Source of the DNA: Clostridia bacterium
GTDB taxonomy: Bacteria > Bacillota > Clostridia > TANB77 > CAG-465
DNA length: 6,412 nt
Direction of reading: 5' to 3'
Assembly (NCBI GenBank): GCA_900772475.1
Contig: CAAHEI010000083.1
Coordinates: 1 to 6,412, forward strand
Below the pieces are notes generated by a model. The model had not been told where the DNA came from and searched no databases. It saw only the letters and a program-made list of their open reading frames with translations. The position numbers were made by a program, and so were the translations under genes. Below, in pieces: positions 1 to 5,167 of the stretch; position 1 is the first letter of the stretch; every line of letters starts with the position of its first letter.

Positions 1-17
1 TAATATGTTAGAATATT
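1..17 (+). promoter_or_regulatory. Extended -10 promoter of the small-gene operon
   Basis: The segment TAATATGTTAGAATATT contains an extended -10 box, TG-T-TAGAAT, at 7-14. The -35 box would lie before the window. The same 17 bases recur at 1399-1415 in front of the terminal protein gene, where a -35 box sits at the right distance, which supports reading this copy as a promoter. The predicted RNA start near base 21 gives a leader of only about 20 nt before the ATG at 42. Confidence 0.65.
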
Positions 18-41
18 AGTAACGAAAGGAGGAAATTAAAA

Positions 42-251
42 ATGGAATTAAGACAATTTATTAATAATAATATCAAAGATAGTAAAAAATATAGGTTTGT
101 ACTTCACACACAAGAATGTGATTTTATTAACACGGGTAATAATGAAATTTCATTTTATGAATTATTTCAAATCCTAGGCTTGACATTATTAGAGTGTGAA
201 ATTAAAGAAGTTTTTTTTAAGGAAAACATATATAAAATAGAGGTGGAATAA
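42..251 (+). CDS. Small hypothetical phage protein, paralog of the third gene
   Basis: I do not recognise this 69-residue protein. Its start is well fixed: a strong Shine-Dalgarno site (AAAGGAGG, 25-32) lies 9 nt before the ATG. It has no signal peptide or membrane segment and is slightly acidic. It aligns along its length with the protein at 516-725: both have KYxFV near residue 16, then DxINT, then I-x-F-x2-L and I-x-GL, and an alternating hydrophobic C-terminal end (KIEVE against MIEIK). Such spacing suggests a compact alpha/beta fold. It is first in a three-gene operon behind an extended -10 promoter. By position in a protein-primed phage it may be an early host-takeover or anti-defence protein, but that is inference only. 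Confidence 0.8.
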   Translation: MELRQFINNNIKDSKKYRFVLHTQECDFINTGNNEISFYELFQILGLTLLECEIKEVFFKENIYKIEVE

Positions 252-255
252 AATT

Positions 256-516
256 ATGATATTATGGGGTGAATTAGAAAATTATTTTGAAGAAAGTGTT
301 AAAAAAGACCAAAATTTAGAAATACAATTATTATTTAATAAATGTAAGATAACTTCTTTTTTAGATTACAATTACTTTGTATACACAACATCATTAGATA
401 TTTTAGAATTGCAAAAAGAACAATATTCTATTATAGATAAAACAATAGAAAGCGAAGAAGTAAAATCGCCAACACGATTTTTACAAGTATTATTAAAAAA
501 GGAGGCGATCGAATAA
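256..516 (+). CDS. Small acidic hypothetical phage protein
   Basis: This 86-residue protein of unknown function is the middle gene of the small-gene operon. The ATG lies 4 nt after the previous stop, and its ribosome site (GAGGTGG, 240-246) lies inside the end of the previous gene, so the two are probably translationally coupled. Its TAA stop overlaps the next ATG by one base (TAATG). The protein is acidic, has an aromatic patch (YNYFVY, about residues 35-40) and an E/K-rich, probably helical tail. No membrane segment, Cys/His cluster or known motif is visible. It shows no clear similarity to its two neighbours. Small acidic early phage proteins are sometimes DNA mimics or inhibitors of host enzymes; nothing in the sequence proves that here. 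Confidence 0.78.
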   Translation: MILWGELENYFEESVKKDQNLEIQLLFNKCKITSFLDYNYFVYTTSLDILELQKEQYSIIDKTIESEEVKSPTRFLQVLLKKEAIE

Positions 517-725
517 TGACTTTATTAGATTTGATTAAATCACAAAAAGAAAATAACGAGAAATATAATTTTGTGATTTATTTTAAAGAACATGATATTA
601 TAAATACAAGTGCTGGAATAACATTTAGACAATTAATGTCTATTATTGGTTTAAGTATACAATGTAAGAAAATAGAATATAAAAAAGGTAAATGCAATGT
701 TATTATGATAGAAATAAAAGGATAG
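516..725 (+). CDS. Small hypothetical phage protein, paralog of the first gene
   Basis: This 69-residue protein has the same length as the product of 42-251 and shares its pattern: KYxFV, DxINT, an I-x-F-x2-L block and I-x-GL in the same order, with one single-residue gap. The two are most likely a diverged tandem duplication within one operon. The start is set by AAAGGAGG (498-505) 10 nt before the ATG, and the ATG overlaps the previous stop. Unlike the first copy, it is lysine-rich with a net positive charge. Its TAG stop touches the terminator hairpin that ends the operon. Function unknown; no enzyme motif is visible. Confidence 0.78.
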   Translation: MTLLDLIKSQKENNEKYNFVIYFKEHDIINTSAGITFRQLMSIIGLSIQCKKIEYKKGKCNVIMIEIKG

Positions 726-741
726 TTAAAAATATCCTTTT
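716..741. terminator. Bidirectional intrinsic terminator between convergent genes
   Basis: A perfect 9-bp stem, AAAAGGATA (716-724) with TATCCTTTT (733-741), encloses an 8-nt loop. On the plus strand it is followed by TATTT and on the minus strand by TTTATTT, so it can end transcription from both sides. It overlaps the last codons and stop of the plus-strand operon (stop at 725) and abuts the lysin stop (741-743). The convergent coding regions are separated by only 15 nt. Confidence 0.75.
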
Positions 742-1334
742 TATTTACTCAATTCATTTACTCTTTTTCTAATTTTTTGATACGTACTATCATCACAACC
801 AATCATTTTCTTTCTAGTTTCATGACCATTTCCATATTTTCCATTAATAACATCCCTAGCGATCGCTTCAATATCCCATGTTTTATTAGTATTTGTATTA
901 GTATTAGTATTACTAGAATAATCAAGCCACTTACTATATCCATGTTTAGCCCATTTTCTAGCCTTTAAATTAGTAATTTGAATACCATTTTCCCATTTAG
1001 GGCTACACTCACATACCTTTCCATTACCAACATAGACACCGATATGGCCATTCATCCATACAAACTCCCCTCTAGTAATATTCTTAAAATTACTAGATTG
1101 ATTAAAACAATAAGTAGACATAATCGTATTAGCGTTAACATCCGGATAAATATTCCCATACTTACCATTATAGGGATAACCCCATAAAGTACCTTTAATC
1201 AATCCGCTACAATCACATTCCAAATAATTCCCGTTTTTACCCTTTCTATAACTATTCATAAACTTTCCAAGCTTATAAATAGTAGGCAATTTCTCATAAG
1301 CTAAAATTTTTGCGATAAAATCATCAACATTCAT
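741..1334 (-). CDS. Phage lysin: NlpC/P60-type peptidase with C-terminal CW_7 wall-binding domain
   Basis: This 197-residue peptidoglycan hydrolase would cleave peptide bonds of the host wall during lysis. Residues 1 to about 138 form an NlpC/P60-like cysteine peptidase: DCSG at 41-44 gives catalytic Cys42, and GHIGVYVG at 96-103 gives the catalytic His97. An Asn-Thr linker (SNTNTNTNTN, 141-150) leads to a domain at about 153-195 that matches CW_7 (IEAIARDVINGKYGNG, then VNEL). In the Cpl-7 lysozyme of pneumococcal phage Cp-7 such repeats bind cell-wall muropeptide. Here there is one repeat rather than Cpl-7's three. There is no signal peptide, so release would need a holin; a candidate lies at 4181-4351. 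AAAGGAG (1343-1349, complement) precedes the ATG by 8 nt. It is the only minus-strand gene and has its own promoter. A virion-borne wall hydrolase is possible but less likely. Confidence 0.9.
   Translation of the reverse strand: MNVDDFIAKILAYEKLPTIYKLGKFMNSYRKGKNGNYLECDCSGLIKGTLWGYPYNGKYGNIYPDVNANTIMSTYCFNQSSNFKNITRGEFVWMNGHIGVYVGNGKVCECSPKWENGIQITNLKARKWAKHGYSKWLDYSSNTNTNTNTNKTWDIEAIARDVINGKYGNGHETRKKMIGCDDSTYQKIRKRVNELSK
885..915 (-). repeat. Hexamer repeat encoding the Asn-Thr linker of the lysin
   Basis: A run of near-identical 6-base units (TATTAG on the plus strand, one unit with TATTTG) encodes the alternating Asn-Thr linker between the peptidase and the wall-binding domain. Gain or loss of units would keep the reading frame and change only the linker length. 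Confidence 0.7.
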
Positions 1335-1361
1335 AATATATTCTCCTTTCTATATGCTATA

Positions 1362-1390
1362 ATTATATAAGCATAATAGACTATTTACAA
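1362..1390 (-). promoter_or_regulatory. Promoter of the lysin gene
   Basis: Read on the minus strand, TTGTAA (1390-1385) and TATAAT (1367-1362) are separated by exactly 17 bp. The predicted start near 1355 leaves a leader of about 20 nt before the lysin ATG. The -35 box shares five bases with that of the divergent terminal-protein promoter, so polymerase binding at one should exclude the other. Confidence 0.7.
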
Positions 1391-1404
1391 CAATTGTCTA
1401 ATAT
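1373..1404. promoter_or_regulatory. Imperfect inverted repeat, possible operator between divergent promoters
   Basis: ATAATAGAC (1373-1381) and GTCTAATAT (1396-1404) are inverted copies with one mismatch, separated by 14 bp. The centre of symmetry (about 1388) falls on the overlapping -35 boxes of the two divergent promoters. That is a natural site for a dimeric regulator that switches between lysin and replication transcription. The small HTH protein at 4393-4605 is a candidate ligand, by inference only. Confidence 0.4.
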
Positions 1405-1415
1405 GTTAGAATATT
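1384..1415 (+). promoter_or_regulatory. Extended -10 promoter of the replication operon
   Basis: TTTACA (1384-1389) and the extended -10 box TG-T-TAGAAT (1405-1412) have a 17-bp spacer. Bases 1399-1415 are identical to 1-17. The predicted start near 1419 leaves only about 12 nt before the terminal-protein ATG, so the messenger would begin almost at the ribosome site (GAGGTG, 1421-1425). Confidence 0.75.
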
Positions 1416-1430
1416 TTATGAGGTGATTTT

Positions 1431-2120
1431 ATGGCTTTAAATAAAGCACTTAAAAAATACGTTGACGAGTTAAGAGAAAAAAGGATAAAAGAACAAGATA
1501 AAAAAATCATGGGTTTACGTCGACTTAAATACGACGAACAAACAAGAAACGAACTAATTGACAACGCGCGATATCTATCAAAAACATTAAATCGACGTTA
1601 TAGAGAACTAGAAAAAGCGGGAATAGAAAATAAATCATACGCGTATAAAAGAACACAAAGCGAAACGGGGTTAAATCGTTATACGACAAGTAAAAGACAA
1701 CTAGAAAAATTAACAAGTGAAGAACTTTACGATTTAAACGTTGATTTATATGCAAAATATGCATCATCTACAACTAGCGTAAGCTACGTAGAACAAACAA
1801 TTCAAAAAGGGTTGGAGAAAGCCGTAGAAACGTTACAAACAAGATTAAAATACTCCGCTCCAAATGTTTCAAAAAGTTTAAATGTTGACGATTTTCGAAC
1901 TTTTCTAACTCTTGGTGGAGGTCAATTTTTAAATGAAGCAAAAGAAAAAGGGTATGGTTCAACTAATTTGATTGAAGATTGGGAAAGCGCACGTTTAAGA
2001 GGTGTAAGTGATAAAGAATTTATTCGTGAATGGAAACGCTTCACGCACGAATTTGATAAAGACAAATTTAGAAGAAACATCCAAGCTTTAAAATCAAGAA
2101 AAAAGAGAAATAAGGTTTGA
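1431..2120 (+). CDS. Probable genome terminal protein (primer of DNA replication)
   Basis: This 229-residue protein is probably the terminal protein, which offers a hydroxyl group to which the polymerase links the first nucleotide and stays bound to the 5' DNA ends. The evidence is mainly context: it lies directly upstream of, and overlaps or abuts, a protein-primed DNA polymerase gene, as in the phi29 and Cp-1 group, and its size fits (Cp-1 about 230, phi29 gp3 266 residues). It is very rich in Lys and Arg, with helical charged blocks at about 5-65, a middle helix-rich part at about 90-150, and a basic tail (KSRKKRNKV) suited to DNA binding. A GLGG-like turn (LGGGQF, 161-166) is followed by GYGSTN (174-179). 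Ser or Thr residues in the last third (S177, T178, S186, S193) are candidate priming residues, but I cannot tell which. Start: GAGGTG 5 nt before the ATG. Confidence 0.65.
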   Translation: MALNKALKKYVDELREKRIKEQDKKIMGLRRLKYDEQTRNELIDNARYLSKTLNRRYRELEKAGIENKSYAYKRTQSETGLNRYTTSKRQLEKLTSEELYDLNVDLYAKYASSTTSVSYVEQTIQKGLEKAVETLQTRLKYSAPNVSKSLNVDDFRTFLTLGGGQFLNEAKEKGYGSTNLIEDWESARLRGVSDKEFIREWKRFTHEFDKDKFRRNIQALKSRKKRNKV

Positions 2121-2125
2121 TAACT

Positions 2126-4177
2126 ATGATAGGATGTTTAGTCAACTTCAATAACACTAAAGCTATTGTCAAGGCATACAATCAAGACGACTTTCCATAT
2201 AATCGTATTAAAAAATCAAATCCTTTAATTCAACTATCAAAAAGATATATAGAACATCTAATGACATTTGATATTGAAACATCAACAATAGAAAAAACTG
2301 ACGGTTCTTTTGAGGGGTACATGTACCATTGGCAAGTATGTATTGATGGTTTTGTGTGTTTCGGTAGGACTTGGAAAGAGTTTCTAACTTTTTTAAGAAA
2401 AATGAACAGAGCATTAAAAAATTATGATGAAATGCATAAACTAGTATGTTACATTCATAACTTTTCTTATGAATTTCAATTTCTATATTCATGGATCAAG
2501 CTTACGAATGTGTTTGCTATTGATAAAAGAAAACCTTTAAAAGCTATATCAAAAGATTTTAATATCGAATTTAGATGTTCTTATCTATTATCTAATATGA
2601 ATTTAAAAAAGTTTATTGAGAATACACCTAATGCACACTATTTTAAAGGAAGTGGAGATTTAGATTATAAGAAAGTATTTACTCCTAAAAGTACTCTTAC
2701 AATGAGTGAATTAGGTTATTGTTATAACGATGTAATGGGTTTATATGAAGCTATTATTTATTTATTAAGAGAGGATACTCTTACAACAATTCCATTAACC
2801 TCAACGGGTTATGTACGTAGAGAGTGTCGAAACAATATGAGAAAAAACAAGAAAAATAGAAAACAATTTTTAGAATTAAAACTAAATGATAAATTATATA
2901 CTCTTTGCAAGGATGCTTTTAGAGGAGGTAATACAGCTTCAAACCGTTATAAAACTAATTTTATTAACTATGACGTATCGTCTTATGATATGTCAAGCGC
3001 ATACCCGTATGCTATGATAAGTGGTCTATATCCAATCACACCATTCCAAGAAGAAACAATAACATCACTTGATATGTTAGATGATTATAATAATCGTTAT
3101 TGTACATTAGCATATTATTCATTTGAAAAGGTAAAGTTAAAAAAAGGTATTCCATTTCCTTATATACCTTATTCTAAATGTATCGAATTTATTGCTCCAA
3201 ACTATGACACCAAATTCAAGGGGAAAGAATATTGCTATAATGGTCGTGTATTAGAAGCCGATTTTATCAAAATAGCCATGACAAATTATGACTATCAAAT
3301 ATTTATAACTCAATATGATTATGACGAGGAAAATGTACGTGTAGAAGATTTCTACTATTCTCATAAAGGTTTTCTTCCAAAAGAACTTACTGATACTGTA
3401 ATAGAGTTTTTCACTTTGAAATCGCAACTAAAAGGAATTAAAGAAAAAGAGTATGAATACATGAAAAGTAAGAATAAATTAAATTCATTATATGGAATGA
3501 TTGTAACTGACATTATACGTCAAGAAAATTTATTTAACGATCAATGGGAAAAAGGAGAAAACTCTACTTTAGAAGAATACTACAGTAAAAGAAACAATTT
3601 TTTAAGCTACCAATGGGGATTATTCGTCACAAGTATTTGTAGGGTTAACCTCGAAAAAACCGTGAGTAGAATAGGATTAGACTGTATTTACATCGACACT
3701 GACAGTGTTAAATACGTTGGCTCTCATGATGATGTTTTTGAACAAATCAATCAAGAAATGATTGATTGGTGCGACCAAAATGATATAATTAATTATGTCA
3801 ACGTGGGTAATCATAAATATTTTCTAGGATTATATGATAAAGAAAAAGGATATGACGAATTCGTCACATTAGGTGCGAAAAAATATGCATTTAAACAAAC
3901 TAATAAAATTGGTATTACTGTAGCGGGGCTTAATAAAAAAAGTGGAGCAAAAGAACTCGAACGAAAAGGTGGACTATCTAATTTTAAGATTGGTACTGAA
4001 TTTCTTAACAGCGGTAGAAAAACAGTATACTACAATGACGATAAGAAACATTTTCTTACAGTTCAAGGATGTAAAATAGAAAACGCTAGCAATATAGCTT
4101 TAGTAGATACAACTTATACGCTAGGTATGACTGATGTAATGCTATCAATTTTAAACGGTTTAGAAAGTGAGGACTAA
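2126..4177 (+). CDS. Protein-primed family B DNA polymerase (phi29-type)
   Basis: This is the replicative polymerase, using the terminal protein as primer. Numbered from the ATG at 2126 (683 residues): Exo I FDIET (D49, E51), Exo II HNFSYEF (N112, E116), Exo III YCYND (Y198, D202); motif A DMSSAYP (288-294), motif B KNKLNSLYG (449-457), motif C YIDTDS (522-527; D524, D526), and the KxY motif KKY (585-587). The long stretch between motifs A and B is where the terminal-protein-specific TPR1 and TPR2 insertions lie in this family. Exo II has Glu where phi29 has the metal-binding Asp66. A TTG at 2117 is also in frame and overlaps the upstream stop, but AAGG at 2112-2115 is spaced correctly only for the ATG, so I chose that. 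The protein is about 110 residues longer than phi29 gp2 (572-575 residues). Strand displacement would come from the TPR2 region. Confidence 0.95.
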   Translation: MIGCLVNFNNTKAIVKAYNQDDFPYNRIKKSNPLIQLSKRYIEHLMTFDIETSTIEKTDGSFEGYMYHWQVCIDGFVCFGRTWKEFLTFLRKMNRALKNYDEMHKLVCYIHNFSYEFQFLYSWIKLTNVFAIDKRKPLKAISKDFNIEFRCSYLLSNMNLKKFIENTPNAHYFKGSGDLDYKKVFTPKSTLTMSELGYCYNDVMGLYEAIIYLLREDTLTTIPLTSTGYVRRECRNNMRKNKKNRKQFLELKLNDKLYTLCKDAFRGGNTASNRYKTNFINYDVSSYDMSSAYPYAMISGLYPITPFQEETITSLDMLDDYNNRYCTLAYYSFEKVKLKKGIPFPYIPYSKCIEFIAPNYDTKFKGKEYCYNGRVLEADFIKIAMTNYDYQIFITQYDYDEENVRVEDFYYSHKGFLPKELTDTVIEFFTLKSQLKGIKEKEYEYMKSKNKLNSLYGMIVTDIIRQENLFNDQWEKGENSTLEEYYSKRNNFLSYQWGLFVTSICRVNLEKTVSRIGLDCIYIDTDSVKYVGSHDDVFEQINQEMIDWCDQNDIINYVNVGNHKYFLGLYDKEKGYDEFVTLGAKKYAFKQTNKIGITVAGLNKKSGAKELERKGGLSNFKIGTEFLNSGRKTVYYNDDKKHFLTVQGCKIENASNIALVDTTYTLGMTDVMLSILNGLESED

Positions 4178-4180
4178 TAT

Positions 4181-4351
4181 ATGGAAGAAGTAGTAAATTT
4201 ATTTGTAAACAACGGTGTTGCGGTTGCTTGTCTTATTTACTTCATGTGGTACAATAATACCACTTTAAAAGAATTTAGCAATAAATTTGAGGAACTAAAC
4301 AATACTTTATTAAAATTACTTGAAAATTCAAGAAAAGATGTTGACGAATGA
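4181..4351 (+). CDS. Small membrane protein, holin-like (YvrJ/UviB-type layout)
   Basis: This 56-residue gene starts 3 nt after the polymerase stop, with GTGAGGA (4167-4173) as ribosome site. The protein has a short N-terminal segment, one hydrophobic stretch (about residues 11-24, GVAVACLIYFMW), and a charged helix of heptad character (LKEFSNKFEELNNTLLKLLEN, about 29-49). This layout matches the small YvrJ-family and UviB/BhlA-like holin proteins of Firmicutes phages and plasmids. It is the only obvious membrane protein in the window and so the best partner for the cytoplasmic lysin. Its place behind the polymerase, far from the lysin, leaves some doubt. It could instead be a membrane anchor for replication, as phi29 gp16.7 is, although no homology to that protein is apparent. 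Confidence 0.65.
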   Translation: MEEVVNLFVNNGVAVACLIYFMWYNNTTLKEFSNKFEELNNTLLKLLENSRKDVDE

Positions 4352-4369
4352 ATTCTATAATGTTAGAAT
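4341..4369 (+). promoter_or_regulatory. Extended -10 promoter of the HTH gene
   Basis: TTGACG (4341-4346) and TG-T-TAGAAT (4362-4369) are 17 bp apart. The core ATGTTAGAAT (4360-4369) is the same as in the promoters at 1 and 1399. The -35 box lies within the last codons of the holin-like gene. The predicted start near 4376 gives a leader of about 17 nt. Confidence 0.7.
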
Positions 4370-4392
4370 TAATTTAGTTAAGGAGAGACAAC

Positions 4393-4605
4393 ATGACTAG
4401 AGAATATCAAAAAGATTTACCTACTTTGACAATTAAAATTATCATGGAAGCTTTAGGATGTTGTAAAGCAACCGCTTATAATAAATTAAATAGAAAAAAT
4501 TTTACATTAGATGATTTTCTAAAAATTCATAAATATTATAAGTGGTACACATTCAATGAGGTTATTATGATGATTGAAGAAGCGTATGAAAGACCTAGAA
4601 AATAG
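4393..4605 (+). CDS. Small helix-turn-helix DNA-binding protein (putative regulator)
   Basis: This 70-residue protein opens with TAAGGAGA (4379-4386) 6 nt before the ATG. Residues 12-34 read as a helix-turn-helix: a first helix IKIIMEALGC, a turn, and a recognition helix KATAYNKLNR, followed by FTLDDFLKIHKYY, the layout of small Cro/excisionase-like phage proteins. The rest is a helical acidic-basic tail ending PRK. It has its own promoter carrying the same core as the other two extended -10 promoters, and a hairpin follows its stop codon. That makes it a plausible transcription regulator, functionally comparable to phi29 gp4 or gp6 but not evidently homologous. A prophage-type regulator in a strictly lytic phage would be unusual. 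The exact family is uncertain. Confidence 0.6.
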   Translation: MTREYQKDLPTLTIKIIMEALGCCKATAYNKLNRKNFTLDDFLKIHKYYKWYTFNEVIMMIEEAYERPRK

Positions 4606-4613
4606 GTTCTTTC
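4588..4613 (+). terminator. Possible terminator hairpin after the HTH gene
   Basis: GAAAGACCTA (4588-4597) pairs with TAGGTTCTTTC (4603-4613) with one bulged T and a GAAAA loop; only TT then AAAC follows, so the U tract is weak. The stem overlaps the stop codon TAG at 4603-4605. A competing hairpin joins ATAGGTT (4602-4608) to AACCTAT (4621-4627), so the two cannot form together. Confidence 0.4.
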
Positions 4614-4700
4614 TTAAACTAACCTATCTCATAAATTATAACTGAATAAAAACACAACATTAAAGAAAAATAACAGTATTATGTATTTGTATAAAAGTAA

Positions 4701-4746
4701 TTCGACGTCACACAACCAAAAGAGATAGACGGTCACAAGTCCGTAT
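4701..4746 (+). promoter_or_regulatory. GC-richer leader segment with direct repeat upstream of the SSB-like gene
   Basis: The 181-nt gap before the SSB-like gene is very AT-rich except for this patch, which is about 46% G+C (21 of 46). It holds a direct repeat, GACGTCACA (4704-4712) and GACGGTCACA (4728-4737), starting 24 bp apart, and a small hairpin with stem ACGG/CCGT (4729-4732 with 4741-4744). A -10-like TATAAA (4744-4749) lies at its end without a recognisable -35 box. This would fit an activator-dependent promoter with two protein sites, or a structured leader. Neither is proven. Confidence 0.35.
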
Positions 4747-4786
4747 AAATAGTGAGTGAGAAAGAAAAAATAAAGAGGTAAGAAAA

Positions 4787-5164
4787 ATGAAAAAACAAGT
4801 AACAATTAAAGTAGTAGACAGTAACGCATCACCATTAAAAGCAATGGCTATCGCAAAGGCGAATGGATCTATTGGATGTAAAAATTTTGTTGACAATGTA
4901 TTCAAAATCAAAGAATATGTCTTTACAAAATCAACAATCACTACTATTGAAACGGGTGAAGTAGAAGAAATGGATTGTATCAGTTTTTTGACTGAACAAG
5001 GCGAAATCCTAGGAACAAACTCAAAAACTGTAATGAATTCATTTAGAGAATTATTAGATTTATGTAATGATAATGAAATCGACTTCACAACGGTTGAAGT
5101 AGTTATCACTAGTGGCACATCAAAAAGCGGTAATACTTTCTATTCATTAGAAGTTAAAATTTAA
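4787..5164 (+). CDS. Probable single-stranded DNA-binding protein
   Basis: This 125-residue protein has the length of phi29 gp5 SSB (124) and lies among replication and packaging genes of a protein-primed phage. It is rich in beta-type alternation: KKQVTIKVVD at the start, YVFTKSTITTIETG in the middle, and TTVEVVITSGTSKSGNTFYSLEVKI at the end (shown here only as pattern: a strand, a Gly/Ser-rich loop, then SGNTFYSLEV). That closing strand-loop-strand is typical of OB-fold ssDNA-binding proteins. It would coat the displaced strand during replication. Two Cys and one acidic helix (FRELLDLCND) are also present. Start: AGAGGT about 8 nt before the ATG. The function rests on size, fold pattern and context, not on a diagnostic motif. 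Confidence 0.5.
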   Translation: MKKQVTIKVVDSNASPLKAMAIAKANGSIGCKNFVDNVFKIKEYVFTKSTITTIETGEVEEMDCISFLTEQGEILGTNSKTVMNSFRELLDLCNDNEIDFTTVEVVITSGTSKSGNTFYSLEVKI

Positions 5165-5167
5165 AAA

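Noticed and set aside
777..1187. Two plus-strand open frames opposite the lysin
   Set aside because: They lie wholly antisense to the lysin, lack ribosome sites, and their products are Ile/Ser/Thr-rich as expected for the complement of AT-rich coding DNA.
2117..2125. TTG start for the polymerase overlapping the terminal-protein stop
   Set aside because: AAGG at 2112-2115 ends only 1 nt before the TTG but 10 nt before the ATG at 2126, so the ATG is preferred.
1525..2492. Three minus-strand open frames opposite the terminal protein and polymerase
   Set aside because: Leu/Phe-rich shadows of Lys/Glu-rich coding sequence, with no ribosome site and no promoter; the sense genes are clearly real.
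4726..4746. tRNA fragment (T-arm-like ACGG/CCGT hairpin)
   Set aside because: The loop lacks the TTC signature, the stem is only 4 bp, and no acceptor, D or anticodon arm can be assembled around it.
4708..5118. 136-codon minus-strand frame opposite the SSB-like gene
   Set aside because: Its hydrophobic runs (FFIFLTSLFFLSHS) are the complement of the Lys-rich leader and SSB start; no ribosome site, and the plus-strand gene has a good start and fits its neighbours.
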